From assembly GCF_000300995.1 (NCBI RefSeq), contig NZ_AMRJ01000012.1, positions 1 to 64,000 on the forward strand: a stretch of DNA of 64,000 bases, written 5' to 3'. This document shows, in pieces, positions 1 to 8,840 of this stretch (its first letter is position 1; each line of letters begins with the position of its first letter). The position numbers were made by a program, and so were the translations under genes. The notes under the pieces were generated by a model, which ran no database searches, was not told where the DNA came from, and saw only the letters and a list, made by a program, of their open reading frames with translations. Source of the stretch: Alcanivorax hongdengensis A-11-3. Lineage in GTDB: Bacteria; Pseudomonadota; Gammaproteobacteria; Pseudomonadales; Alcanivoracaceae.

Positions 1-14
1 GGGTTGATTTGGGA

Positions 15-320
15 TCACAGTCGCTTGTTAGCCGTGGGGGCCAGACGCTTTCCAGCATCCTGGCGTAAGGGTGCGAGAAAAAGGTCCTGCTTGCCCGGCA
101 CGCCTCCAGACCAGACAAAGTTACTTGTTTCCGCCAAGGCTGCTAGGGCTTCAGCCATGGGCAGCTCTGATGGGCCTTCAGCCTCATATCGGTAAATCTC
201 GATCTCTCCGTCCGAGATCATGTCGGCAAGAAGGGCTTGCAGTTCTGCGAGAGGGATCTCTGACTCGTCAAGCAGATCATGAAGGTGGCACTCTTCCCTG
301 ATAAGTGTAGATAAATCCAA
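15..320 (-). CDS. Small hypothetical protein (101 aa)
   Basis: I do not recognise this protein. It is acidic and has no signal peptide or membrane segment. The first half looks helical; residues 25-45 (LQALLADMISDGEIEIYRYE) resemble the recognition-helix and wing part of a small winged-helix fold, but this is a weak impression. The start is TTG, chosen because a strong GAGGAAGG Shine-Dalgarno lies about 5 bases upstream and no ATG precedes it. It is downstream of the desaturase on the same strand, but a terminator separates the two, so it is probably transcribed alone. Confidence 0.55.
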   Translation of the reverse strand: MDLSTLIREECHLHDLLDESEIPLAELQALLADMISDGEIEIYRYEAEGPSELPMAEALAALAETSNFVWSGGVPGKQDLFLAPLRQDAGKRLAPTANKRL

Positions 321-467
321 GTTACCTTCCTCGCCGCAGGCTAACAGCGTTCTATGGACTCTCTCCGTATAACTCGGTTCTATATAACTCTGGAACCCTC
401 GTACATACTTCCCGATAAAAAGACTGCCATAACAACAGGTTGCGCCGCTATGGCAGATCTCCTACAC

Positions 468-497
468 GGATTTATAAGGAACCTTCCTTATAAATCC
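468..497. repeat. Perfect 14-bp inverted repeat with 2-base centre
   Basis: The arms are GGATTTATAAGGAA (468-481) and its exact reverse complement (484-497), separated by CC. The outer part is AT-rich in an otherwise GC-rich region. No T-tract follows on either strand, so it does not look like an intrinsic terminator. It may be a repressor operator for the small gene at 15-320, or a cruciform-forming element; both are inferences. Confidence 0.7.
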
Positions 498-592
498 TGG
501 CGGGCGGTTTCTGGTTCGGTCACAGCAAAGTGCTTGATTATAAAGAAAATTGCAAAGGGCTGTGTGGCCGCAAGGCGGCGTTCCGTTGAAAA

Positions 593-617
593 CAAAAAAG
601 CCCGCATTGTGCGGGCT
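593..617 (-). terminator. Intrinsic terminator of the desaturase gene
   Basis: Read on the minus strand, the stem AGCCCGC / GCGGGCT with a 5-base loop is followed by a run of six T. It lies about 20 bases after the stop codon of the desaturase gene. Confidence 0.85.
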
Positions 618-638
618 TCTGGGGTGAGCGTTTGCTGA

Positions 639-1709
639 TCAGGCCGCTTGCGGTTTCTCGTGCATGCGGTTGGCGCGGCGGAAGGTGCCGAGATCATTGA
701 AGCGCACGCCATTGTCCTTGAGTACCTGATGGGCCCGCTTGGCGGTCATCTGGCGGACATAGAAGGGGTCGCGGACCACGAAGTGGTGGATGGCGTGGGT
801 GCTGCCGAAGTTGAAGCAGAAGGCCTGCAGCGGCCACAGCCACCAGACGTTGAGCACCTGGCACTGTTCGGTGATCTTGCCCGGTTCGTTGTCGCCGTAG
901 TAATGCATGTTGGACGAGATGAAGTGCAGGCAGAAGGTGCGCAGCATGTTGGGGGCGATCAGCACCACCACCAGCGGCGTGACCCAGGTGAGTTGGGCGG
1001 TGACGATGGGCGGCCAGGCGATGCTGGTGCCGAACAGCCAGGCGATGCCGTTGGCCAGGTAATACAGCACGAACAGGTGCCAGATGGCGTGGACGATCAC
1101 GCCCAGCGGGTTGTAGCTGACCAGGCCGATGAGGCGAAAGTTGCGGATGTCCTTGCGGGTAATCACGCCACGGCGATACAGCCTGAGCGGTTCGGTGAGG
1201 TATTTGGCGGCACGCAGGTAGACGGCCAGCATGTTGTCACCGACCATGATCAGGCGCTTGAGTCCCCATTTCTCACCGTTGGTGATGCCCCGTTCTTCCA
1301 GGTCGGTTTCGCCGCCGGAGTGCTTGTGGTGATGGAAGTGCAGGTGACGGCGCACCCAGGGGTTGATGGTGGTGGGGCGCCACAGGTAGACGCCGAGCAT
1401 CATCAGATGGTGGATGACCTTGTTGTTCTTGAAGTACATCCAGTGAATCAGGTCGTGCTCCAGTTCGTGCAGCAGTGAGGTCCAGAAGGCGGTGAGAACA
1501 ATCACCGCCCAGGCGGGCATCAGCCCCTGCAGGTAAAGCACGGCGTTGAGTGTGCAACCGGCGATGGCAATGGCAAAAATGCCGAAGCCGATGGCGTTCT
1601 GGTGCTTGAGCCAGCCATGCCGTTGCCGTATATCATCACTGATCGCGATGATTTCCCGTTGAATCTTTTTATCCGTGGCGGATTTGCCGCGGGCAGGTGT
1701 AGTCGCCAT
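639..1709 (-). CDS. Membrane fatty acid desaturase family protein
   Basis: This is an integral-membrane di-iron desaturase/hydroxylase (PF00487 superfamily) of 356 aa, expected to insert a double bond or hydroxyl into an acyl chain at the inner membrane. All three histidine boxes are present: HELEHDLIH (81-89), HLHFHHHKH (122-130) and THAIHHF (304-310). An extra conserved-looking SSNMHYYGD lies near 265. Hydrophobic segments sit at about 38-60, 65-80 and 205-255. The substrate cannot be read from sequence; an alkane- or lipid-related role is possible given the likely Alcanivorax background. It is divergent from an AraC-type regulator 93 bp away, its probable controller. Confidence 0.85.
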   Translation of the reverse strand: MATTPARGKSATDKKIQREIIAISDDIRQRHGWLKHQNAIGFGIFAIAIAGCTLNAVLYLQGLMPAWAVIVLTAFWTSLLHELEHDLIHWMYFKNNKVIHHLMMLGVYLWRPTTINPWVRRHLHFHHHKHSGGETDLEERGITNGEKWGLKRLIMVGDNMLAVYLRAAKYLTEPLRLYRRGVITRKDIRNFRLIGLVSYNPLGVIVHAIWHLFVLYYLANGIAWLFGTSIAWPPIVTAQLTWVTPLVVVLIAPNMLRTFCLHFISSNMHYYGDNEPGKITEQCQVLNVWWLWPLQAFCFNFGSTHAIHHFVVRDPFYVRQMTAKRAHQVLKDNGVRFNDLGTFRRANRMHEKPQAA

Positions 1710-1802
1710 TGTGAAGACTCCTTTTCTCGATGGCGCCTATCCTGACGGGCGCAGGCAAGAAAAACTCGGCTTTGGCCGCCAACCGTTTGACCGGGGACGC
1801 CA

Positions 1803-2792
1803 ATGGCAAATAAAAAACAGGCCGCCGCCCTGCTGATGGGGCCGCTGCTGCACCTGCTGCACGAGCGTGGCGTGGATGGCGAGGCCATTCTGCGCCGCCA
1901 CGGGCTCGACCCGATGATGGTGCGTGACCCGGAGGCCAGGCTGGATGCGGCGGTGTCCACGGCGTTGCTGGATGACAGCCTGGCGGCGCTGGGTGACCCG
2001 GCCATGGCCATTGATGCGGCTCGCCATGCCCAGTACAACACCTTCGGTGCGCTCGGCCTGGCGGTGGCGGCGGGCGGTGACCTGCACAGCGTGCTCAACC
2101 GCATTACCCGCTTTCATCGCCTGATCAGTGACCTGGTCAGTACCGAGCTGACCGTGGACGACCGGACCGTGGCGCTGCACTTTGCCTCCAGCACCGACCA
2201 TCAGCCCCATCCCCAGGCGATTGCCTTTGTCATGGCCAGCATCGTGCGCTTGCTGCGCATCCGCATTGATCGAGACCACAACCCGGTGGCCGTGGCGGCA
2301 CCGGCCTGGATGGACCCGGCCCTGCGTTCGGCCCTGGCCCGTTATTGCCGCTGCCCGGTCACCGAGTCGGACAGTTACTCGCTGGCCTTCGACAAGGCCA
2401 ATGCCCAGCAGATGCTGGCCGCCAGTGATACCCAGCTGGCGGCCATGCTGGATGCCACGCTCAGCCAGCGGCTGGCCGAGTCGGAGCATGGTTCGCTGGC
2501 CAGCCGCCTGACCCTGTGGATCGAGCAACGGCTGCCAGACGGTGAGCCGGCGCAGGCGGACGCGGCCGCCGCCCTGTGCCTGAGTACCCGCAGTCTGCAA
2601 CGTCGATTGGCGGACGAGGGGCTGAGCTGGAAGAAGCTGCTGGAAGAGACCCGCAAGATGCTGGTGGAGCGGCACCTGCGCACGCCGGGCATGACGGTGA
2701 CGCAGATGGCCTTTCTGCTGGGTTTTTCCGATGTCAGCGCCTTTTCCCGTGCCTTCAAGAAGTGGTACGGGGTGTCACCGAGTCAGTTTTAA
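1803..2792 (+). CDS. AraC-family transcriptional regulator (Arabinose_bd-type N-terminus)
   Basis: This 329-aa regulator has an N-terminal effector-binding region of the PF12625 type, as in OruR-like regulators (about residues 15-200), and a C-terminal double helix-turn-helix AraC domain (about 235-329). The domain includes the typical end MAFLLGFSDVSAFSRAFKKW followed by GVSPSQF. Such regulators sense small ligands and usually activate a neighbouring gene. The adjacent desaturase is divergent across a 93-bp gap, so it is the likely target. The ligand is unknown; fatty-acid-derived signals are a guess. Confidence 0.85.
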   Translation: MANKKQAAALLMGPLLHLLHERGVDGEAILRRHGLDPMMVRDPEARLDAAVSTALLDDSLAALGDPAMAIDAARHAQYNTFGALGLAVAAGGDLHSVLNRITRFHRLISDLVSTELTVDDRTVALHFASSTDHQPHPQAIAFVMASIVRLLRIRIDRDHNPVAVAAPAWMDPALRSALARYCRCPVTESDSYSLAFDKANAQQMLAASDTQLAAMLDATLSQRLAESEHGSLASRLTLWIEQRLPDGEPAQADAAAALCLSTRSLQRRLADEGLSWKKLLEETRKMLVERHLRTPGMTVTQMAFLLGFSDVSAFSRAFKKWYGVSPSQF

Positions 2793-2831
2793 GATTTATC
2801 GGGGAATGGCCGGGAATGCAGCCTGGTACAA

Positions 2832-2856
2832 CGTCTGAGGTTGGACGTCAGACGCG
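2832..2856. repeat. GACGTC-type intergenic palindrome (degenerate copy)
   Basis: CGTCTGA and TCAGACG face each other around GGTTGGACG. This is a degenerate member of the family seen better at 6016-6110 and 19306-19337. It lies in the tail-to-tail gap between the AraC regulator and the amidase. Confidence 0.45.
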
Positions 2857-2902
2857 ATAGGCTGAAACCCCGGTGTCTTCCCGGCTCGTCCCCTGTGAGC
2901 CT

Positions 2903-2950
2903 GGTTTGCAAACGAAGACGGCTTGTTCGCGTGCAAGCACGCTCCCACAG
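2903..2950. repeat. REP-like element, GGAGC/TTGC family (copy 1)
   Basis: The right part TTCGCGTGCAAGCACGCTCC (2926-2945) closely matches copy 3 at 32301-32320. The left part contains the palindrome GTTTGCAAAC. It sits between two convergent genes, a typical location for REP elements. Confidence 0.65.
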
Positions 2951-3052
2951 GCAATGCCTGGATTGGTAGAAGGCGCTTGCAGGTGAAGGGGGTTGGCTCA
3001 GAGCTGTGCATCCGGCCTTGTACGTTGCCCGCTAATCCCCGAAGAACCCGTT

Positions 3053-4468
3053 TTAGGCCTGTTGGTATAACTGGCGCAATGGCTGGGCCTGTTCCAGTTC
3101 AAAGCCCAGTGCCAGCAGGGTGCGCTCGTCGCCATGGCGGCCGGAGAACTGCACGCCGATGGGCAGGCCCTGGTCGGTCTGGCCCATTGGCAGTGACAGG
3201 GCCGGGCTGCCGCTGGCGTTGTTGGCGGGGGTGAAGGTGGTATAGCGCAGCAGCCGCTCCAGCTGGGTGTCGAAGGGTACATCGGCGCCCAGGTAGCCCA
3301 GCGGCGGGGTGGTGTGGGCCAGCACCGGGCTGAGAATCACGTCGTAGTCATTGAAGGTGCGGGCATAACGCTGCTGGCTCTTTTTCAGCTGGCGGATCAT
3401 GCCCGGTGTCTTCAGGAACCGCTGTTTGTAATAGTCCGCCAGGCCCAGGGTGAGCGGGTCCAGCTGACTGCGGTCAAAGCCCTGGGGAAACAGGGCCCGG
3501 CCGAACTGGCTGACGGAAAACGCCAGCATGGCCCAGTAGAGCAGAAAGTCGTCCACGAAGCGTTGCGGCAGGTCGATGCGGGCTTCCTCCACCCGGTGGC
3601 CGAGCCCTGCCAGCTGGCGGGCGGTGGCCTCCACCGTGGCGCGGGTCTGCGCGCAGCTGGGGTCGCCGGTGATGGAGTCGATCATCATGCCGATACGCAG
3701 GCGCCCCTTGCCGGGGCCGGTGACCTGGCCGATGGCGGGTAGTTTGCGGTTGCGGTAGTAGCGCTCGGCTTCGCTGAAGAAGTTGGCGGTATCACGCACG
3801 CTGCGGGTCAGCACACCGTCGCTGATGATGTTCACCGGCAGGGCCTTGCCGGCTTCCTGGGTCACCAGCCGGCCCCGGGTGCATTTCAGGCCCACCAGGC
3901 CACAGCAGGCGGCGGGGATGCGGATGGAGCCGCCGCCATCGTTGCCGTGGGCAATCGGCACCACGCCGGCGGCCACCAGGGCGGCGCTGCCGCCGGAGGA
4001 ACCGCCGGCGGAATAATCGCCGTGCCAGGGGTTGTGGGTGGCGCCGTCGTGGGCCAGTTCGGTACTGGCGGTGAAGCCGAAGGCCGGCAGGCGGGTCTTG
4101 CCGATCACGTTAAAGCCCTGGGCCAGATATTGCCGGGCCAGCACGCTGGTTTTCTTCAGCGGCTTGCCGCCCACCGCGGCGCTGCCGTGCCGGGTCGGCA
4201 GGCCGGGCATGTCGATATTGTCCTTGATCAGGCTGGGAACGCCGGCGAAAAAGCCAGTAAACGTCTTTTCGCTGGCGCGCGCCTGACTGGCTTCCCGGTC
4301 CGTCAACACCATGGCATTGAGCTGTGGCTCCACCGCCGCCAGACGTGCCAGGGCGGCGTCCGTGGCTTCGCGCGGGTGGATCTCGCCTTTGGCGATCAGT
4401 GCGGCCAGAGCGGTGGCGTCGTGGTGGGCGAGGGCGTCATCAGTGAAGGCATGGACGGTGCGGGGCAT
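3053..4468 (-). CDS. Amidase-signature family hydrolase
   Basis: This enzyme hydrolyses carboxamides with a Ser-cisSer-Lys triad. From the chosen start the triad is K82 (SLIKDNID), S157 in GGSSGGSAA and nucleophile S181 in GGGSIRIP. The 24-residue spacing between the serines is that of the family. The start MPRTVHAF at 4468 gives 471 aa; an ATG at 4528 would add 20 residues of low-quality N-terminus. It resembles bacterial amidases annotated as 6-aminohexanoate-cyclic-dimer hydrolase or GatA-like, but the substrate is not predictable. It is not GatA, as gatB and gatC are absent. It lies just downstream of trkH on the same strand. Confidence 0.85.
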   Translation of the reverse strand: MPRTVHAFTDDALAHHDATALAALIAKGEIHPREATDAALARLAAVEPQLNAMVLTDREASQARASEKTFTGFFAGVPSLIKDNIDMPGLPTRHGSAAVGGKPLKKTSVLARQYLAQGFNVIGKTRLPAFGFTASTELAHDGATHNPWHGDYSAGGSSGGSAALVAAGVVPIAHGNDGGGSIRIPAACCGLVGLKCTRGRLVTQEAGKALPVNIISDGVLTRSVRDTANFFSEAERYYRNRKLPAIGQVTGPGKGRLRIGMMIDSITGDPSCAQTRATVEATARQLAGLGHRVEEARIDLPQRFVDDFLLYWAMLAFSVSQFGRALFPQGFDRSQLDPLTLGLADYYKQRFLKTPGMIRQLKKSQQRYARTFNDYDVILSPVLAHTTPPLGYLGADVPFDTQLERLLRYTTFTPANNASGSPALSLPMGQTDQGLPIGVQFSGRHGDERTLLALGFELEQAQPLRQLYQQA

Positions 4469-4549
4469 GGGCTGGCCTCGGTAGCTAAAAGCGCATGGTG
4501 CCATGCCGCCCGCTGCCGTGCGGGCCAATCGCCCTGTCTGGGCGGGCGG

Positions 4550-6001
4550 CTACTGGCGCCAGAACATGGGCGTGAACAGCACCAGCATGGTGAAGATTTC
4601 CAGCCGGCCCAGCAGCATGTTCAGGCACAGGATCCACTTGGCCACTTCCGGCAGCTGGCCAAAGCTGTCGCTGACCCCGGCCAGGCCCGCGCCCAGGTTG
4701 TTGATGGTGGCGGCCACCGCGGAGAAGGAGGTGACGAAGTCCACGCCGGTGGCACACACCGCGATCACCGACAGCACGGCAATGCTGATGTAAACGCCGA
4801 CAAAGCCCCACACTGCCTGCAACACCTGATCGTCCACCTTGCGGCGGCCGAAGCGCAGCACGAACAGCCCGGACGGGAAAATCAGCCGGCGCAGTTCCCG
4901 GTGGCCGTGGTGGAACACCAGGGCGGCGCGCACCACCTTGATACCGCCGGCGGTGGAGCCGGCGCAGCCGCCGATGAAGCTCGACAGGATCAGCATGAAG
5001 GGCACGAAGGTGGGCCAGTTGCTGATCGAGGTGCTGACAAAGCCGGTGCCGGTGGACAGGGACGCCACCTGCAGCAGGGTGTGGTGGAAGTCTTCCCAGC
5101 GGGTGGCAAAGACGTCATGGGCCAGCAGGCTGGAGAACACGATGATCACGTAGGCCAGCTGCAGGCCGAGGAAGAAACGCAGCTCCGGGTCCAGCCACAG
5201 GGCCTTGGGCGAGCGGTCCTTCCAGGCCACGAAGAACAGGGCAAAGTTGGTGGCGCCCAGCAGGATGAAAACGCTGGCAATGATGTTGATGGTGCCACTG
5301 TGGAAGTAGCCCAGGCTGGCGCTATGGGTGGAAAAACCGCCGGTGGACAGGGTGGAGAAGCTGTGACAGATGGCGTCGAACCAGCTCATGCCGGCCAGGT
5401 GATAGGCGCCGGCGCAGATCACCGTCAGGGCCACGTACAGGTACCACAGTGCCTTGGCGGTTTCGGCGATGCGCGGGGTGAGCTTGGTGTCCTTGCTGGG
5501 GCCGGGAATCTCCGCCTTGTACAGCTGCATGCCACCAATGCCCAGCATGGGCAGTACCGCCAGCGCCAGCACGATAACGCCCATGCCGCCCAGCCAGTTG
5601 GTCAGCGCCCGCCAGAACAGCAGCGATTTGGGCAGGTAATCGAGCCCGGAAAGCACCGAGGCACCGGTGGTGGTGAAGCCGGAGATGGACTCGAACACCG
5701 CATCGGTGATGCCCACATCCAGATCCGGTGACAGCAGGAACGGCAGGCCACCGATGATGCCCAGCACGCTCCAGAACAGGGTCACCACCAGGAAGCCGTC
5801 GCGGGGCTGCAGCTCGGCCTTGTGGCGGAAGAACGGCAGCCACAGGGCCAGCCCCACCAGCAGGGTGATGACAAAGGAAATCAGGAAGGGGGTTTCGCTG
5901 CCTTCCTGGAACCAGTAAGACACCAGCACCGGCGGCATCAGGGCAAAGCTGAACACCACCAGCAACAGACCAAGGATTTTCGAGATCAGGGCGTAATGCA
6001 T
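4550..6001 (-). CDS. trkH: Trk potassium uptake protein, membrane subunit TrkH
   Basis: TrkH is the K+-translocating inner-membrane subunit that works with the NAD-binding gate protein TrkA. Its 483 aa match the family, with four repeated membrane-pore-membrane units. The pore loops carry filter-type glycines: TTTGASVLSG, LSTGGFSTH, STGTGFVSTS and AGSTAGGIK. trkA lies upstream on the same strand, 157 bp away, across a repeat-containing spacer. The pair is the usual low-affinity K+ uptake system of Gammaproteobacteria, important for osmoadaptation in salt water. Confidence 0.95.
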   Translation of the reverse strand: MHYALISKILGLLLVVFSFALMPPVLVSYWFQEGSETPFLISFVITLLVGLALWLPFFRHKAELQPRDGFLVVTLFWSVLGIIGGLPFLLSPDLDVGITDAVFESISGFTTTGASVLSGLDYLPKSLLFWRALTNWLGGMGVIVLALAVLPMLGIGGMQLYKAEIPGPSKDTKLTPRIAETAKALWYLYVALTVICAGAYHLAGMSWFDAICHSFSTLSTGGFSTHSASLGYFHSGTINIIASVFILLGATNFALFFVAWKDRSPKALWLDPELRFFLGLQLAYVIIVFSSLLAHDVFATRWEDFHHTLLQVASLSTGTGFVSTSISNWPTFVPFMLILSSFIGGCAGSTAGGIKVVRAALVFHHGHRELRRLIFPSGLFVLRFGRRKVDDQVLQAVWGFVGVYISIAVLSVIAVCATGVDFVTSFSAVAATINNLGAGLAGVSDSFGQLPEVAKWILCLNMLLGRLEIFTMLVLFTPMFWRQ

Positions 6002-6015
6002 GATTAAGAAGCCTG

Positions 6016-6110
6016 GTCGGACGACGGACGACGGACGACGGACGCGAAAACATTATGCTGCTGGCTGGATTTGCAGGCGTGCGACGTCCGACCCTCGACG
6101 TCCGACTCGG
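6016..6110. repeat. GTCGGACG/CGTCCGAC inverted repeats with heptamer tandem
   Basis: The left arm (6016-6046) starts GTCGGACG and runs into four near-perfect copies of the heptamer CGGACGA (6018-6045). The right arm (6078-6110) carries two copies of CGACGTCCGAC in inverse orientation. The element fills most of the trkA-trkH spacer and belongs to the same family as 19306-19337. Confidence 0.7.
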
Positions 6111-6158
6111 TTATAGGCGCTGTTTGCCTTGCCGCTGTTCCTGTCGCCATAGAATGCC

Positions 6159-7535
6159 CTAGAAGAAGGTAAACCCGACCTGGAACAGTTTTTCCACGTC
6201 CCGGGTGCGGCGTTTGTCGATCAGGAACAGGATGACGTGGTCGTCCGGCTCGATCACCACATCATCGTGGGCGATCAGCACCTTCTCGCCGCGCACGATG
6301 GCGCCGATGGTGGTGCCCTCCGGCAGGTCGATATCCTCGATGGCCCGGCCCACCACCTTGGAGGAGCGGGCATCGCCATGGGCGATGGCCTCGATGGCTT
6401 CCGCGGCGCCCCGACGCAGGGAATAGACGTTGACCACATCGCCACGGCGCACATGGCTGAGCAGGCTGCCGATGGTGGACTGCTGGGGCGAGATGGCGAT
6501 ATCGATGTCGTGCCCCTGCACCAGGTCCACGTAGGCCGGGTTGGAAATCAGCGTCATCACCTTGCGCGCGCCCAGGCGCTTGGCCAGCAGTGAGGCCATG
6601 ATGTTGGCTTCGTCATCGTTGGTCAGGGCGCAGAACACGTCGGTGTTTTCGATGTTGGCCTTGAGCAGCTCGTCGCGGTCGGTGGCCATGCCCTGCAGCA
6701 CCACGGTCTGGTGCAGTTTTTCCGCCAGCCACTCGGCACGGCCGCTGCTGCGTTCGATGACTTTGACGTTGTAGCGGTGCTGGATGCTCTTCGCCAACCG
6801 GTAGCCGATGTTGCCGCCGCCGGCGATCAGAATGCGCTTGTAGTTGTGCTCCAGCCGGCGCAGCTCACTCATCACTGCGCGGATGTCATTCTTGGCGGCG
6901 ATGAAGAAGACCTCATCATCCGCTTCGATAACCGTGTTGCCCTCGGGAATGATGGGCCGGTTACGACGGAAGATGGCCGCCACCCGGGTGTCCACGTTGG
7001 GCATGTGCTTGCGCAGTTCGCGCAGCTCGTTGCCCACCAGCGGGCCGCCGTAGTAGGCGCGCACCGCCACCAGCTGCACCCGGCCGCCGGCGAAGTTGAC
7101 CACCTGCAGGGCTCCCGGGTGTTCGATCAGGCGCTTGATGTAGTCGGTGACCACCTGTTCGGGGCTGATGATCACATCGATGGGCAGGGCGGTTTCGTTG
7201 AACAGCTTGTCGGCGCGGCTGGTGTAGTGGGCGGTACGGATACGGGCGATCTTGGAGGGGGTGCGGAACAGCGAGTAGGCCACCTGGCAGGCGATCATGT
7301 TGGCTTCGTCGGAGTTGGTCACCGCGATCAGCATGTCCGCGTCTTCGGCTCCGGCGTCACGCAGCACTGCCGGGTAGCAGCCCATGCCGCGTACCGTGCC
7401 GATGTCCAGGCGGTCGGCCAGTTCGCGCAGGCGATCCTCGTCGGTGTCGATCACCGTGATGTCGTTGCGCTCGTTGGCCAGGTTTTCCGCCAGTGTGCCG
7501 CCCACCTGGCCGGCACCGAGAATGATAATTTTCAT
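6159..7535 (-). CDS. trkA: Trk potassium uptake NAD-binding regulatory subunit TrkA
   Basis: TrkA is the cytoplasmic regulatory subunit that binds NAD(H) or nucleotides and gates TrkH. At 458 aa it has two RCK units, each an N-terminal Rossmann domain followed by a TrkA-C domain. The two glycine-rich dinucleotide motifs are [13 protein letters not shown] at the N-terminus and [13 protein letters not shown] near residue 240. Its start is only 6 bp from the rsmB stop, so it is in the def-fmt-rsmB-trkA operon arrangement common in pseudomonads and enterics. Confidence 0.96.
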   Translation of the reverse strand: MKIIILGAGQVGGTLAENLANERNDITVIDTDEDRLRELADRLDIGTVRGMGCYPAVLRDAGAEDADMLIAVTNSDEANMIACQVAYSLFRTPSKIARIRTAHYTSRADKLFNETALPIDVIISPEQVVTDYIKRLIEHPGALQVVNFAGGRVQLVAVRAYYGGPLVGNELRELRKHMPNVDTRVAAIFRRNRPIIPEGNTVIEADDEVFFIAAKNDIRAVMSELRRLEHNYKRILIAGGGNIGYRLAKSIQHRYNVKVIERSSGRAEWLAEKLHQTVVLQGMATDRDELLKANIENTDVFCALTNDDEANIMASLLAKRLGARKVMTLISNPAYVDLVQGHDIDIAISPQQSTIGSLLSHVRRGDVVNVYSLRRGAAEAIEAIAHGDARSSKVVGRAIEDIDLPEGTTIGAIVRGEKVLIAHDDVVIEPDDHVILFLIDKRRTRDVEKLFQVGFTFF

Positions 7536-7541
7536 GGTCGC

Positions 7542-8840
7542 TTAACGCGCTCCCCATGCCTTTTGCAGGCAAGCCACATAAAAACCGTCCGGCCCCTGTG
7601 CGCGGGGGAACAGTTGCCAGCCGGCAGCCACCATTGTGGCCTCTTCCGGGCGCGGCGTCACATCCTGCGCATCGGGCTGGCGGGCCAGGAAGGCCTCCAC
7701 CTGCCGGTCGTTTTCCTGCCGCAGCACCGAACAGGTGGCATAAACCAGCATGCCGCCGGGCTTGAGCAGCGGCCATAGTGCATCCAGCATGCGAGCTTGT
7801 AAATCGGCCAGCGCCGTCAGGTCGCTGCGCTTGCGGTGCCAGCGCACGTCCGGCTGGCGACGCAGGATGCCGGTGGCGGAGCAGGGCGCATCCAGCAGGA
7901 TGGCGTCGAAGGGGGTGCCATCCCACCAGCTTTGCGGCTGGCTGGCATCGCCCTGCATGAGCGTGGCCTGGTGGCCCAGGCGCTGCAGGTTCTCGGCCAC
8001 CCGGGCCAGGCGTTTGTCCTCCAGCTCCAGGGCCACCAGCTGCGCCTCGGGGAAGCGTTCGGCCAGTTGCCCGGTCTTGCCACCGGGGGCGGCGCAGGCA
8101 TCCAGGATGCGACCGTCCGCCGGGCATTGCAGCAGTTCAGCGGGCAACTGGGCGGCCTCGTCCTGCACTGACAGGGCGCCGTCGGCAAAGCCGGGTAACT
8201 GGTTCACCGGCCGGGGCGGCAGATAGAGGCTGAAGGGCGTCAGTCGGCCGGGCCGGGCCTCGGGCAGTTGTGCCAGCAGGGCCTCGCGATGGTGTTGCTG
8301 GCGATTGACGCGCAGGGTGAAGGGCGGCGGTTGCAGGCTGGCCTCGGCCAGCGCCTCGGCCTGTTCCGGCCAGTCCTGCTGCCATTGTTTCCACAGCCAG
8401 CCGGGCAGGCTGAAGCGGATCGCCGGTGGCAGATCGGCCAGGGCCTGGTCGGCACTCAGGCGGCTGGCCTTGCGCAGGATGGCGTTGCTCAGGCCGCTGG
8501 CCCAGCCGGCTTTCAGTTTGCGGCACAGGTCCGGGTAGGCGTTGACCACGGCATGGGCCGGCCGCTCGCTGAACCACAGTTCGTAAAGCCCGGCCAGCAG
8601 TGCCAGGCGCAGCGGTTGCACGCTGGGTTTGAGGGGCTTGTCGAGTTGCTGGTTGAGCCAGTGGTTGAGTGGCCGCAGGTAGCGGCAGACGCCGAAGCAC
8701 AGGTCACGCATCAGGCCGCCGTCGGCGCCTTCCAGGGGAAAGTCGCGCAGCACCTCGCGCAGGCTTTCGCCGTCGCCCTGGCCGGGCAGTACCCGGTTGA
8801 GGACGCGCACCGCCGTAAGGCGCGGGTCAGGCGTCGCCAA
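7542..8840 (-). CDS. rsmB: 16S rRNA (cytosine-967 C5)-methyltransferase RsmB
   Basis: RsmB (Sun/RrmB) methylates C967 of 16S rRNA with SAM. The 432-aa protein has an N-terminal NusB-like RNA-binding domain (about 1-140) and a C-terminal Rossmann methyltransferase. The SAM site is DACAAPGGKTGQLAE. Both m5C cysteines are present, in DAPCSATG (release) and YATCSV (catalytic). Its first 14 bases overlap the end of fmt, indicating translational coupling. Confidence 0.95.
   Translation of the reverse strand: MATPDPRLTAVRVLNRVLPGQGDGESLREVLRDFPLEGADGGLMRDLCFGVCRYLRPLNHWLNQQLDKPLKPSVQPLRLALLAGLYELWFSERPAHAVVNAYPDLCRKLKAGWASGLSNAILRKASRLSADQALADLPPAIRFSLPGWLWKQWQQDWPEQAEALAEASLQPPPFTLRVNRQQHHREALLAQLPEARPGRLTPFSLYLPPRPVNQLPGFADGALSVQDEAAQLPAELLQCPADGRILDACAAPGGKTGQLAERFPEAQLVALELEDKRLARVAENLQRLGHQATLMQGDASQPQSWWDGTPFDAILLDAPCSATGILRRQPDVRWHRKRSDLTALADLQARMLDALWPLLKPGGMLVYATCSVLRQENDRQVEAFLARQPDAQDVTPRPEEATMVAAGWQLFPRAQGPDGFYVACLQKAWGAR

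Larger units (their letters stand above)
321..638. other. Gene-free interval between desaturase and small ORF
   Basis: This 318-base stretch holds the terminator of the desaturase gene (593-617), a perfect palindrome at 468-497, and probably the promoter and leader of the small minus-strand gene. It is more AT-rich than its surroundings. I see no convincing coding region in it: the open frames crossing it lack ribosome-binding sites and recognisable protein features. Confidence 0.6.

Noticed and set aside
3053..4468. Amidase considered as GatA
   Set aside because: No gatB or gatC lies nearby. Only the generic amidase signature is shared.
3947..5731. Long plus-strand open frame opposite the amidase and trkH
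   Set aside because: It has low-complexity Gly/Ala/Gln/His composition and no motif or ribosome-binding site. It is an antisense shadow of two well-supported genes in GC-rich DNA.
6018..6045. Short tandem repeat considered as a CRISPR-like array
   Set aside because: The units are 7 bases without spacers, and no cas gene is present.
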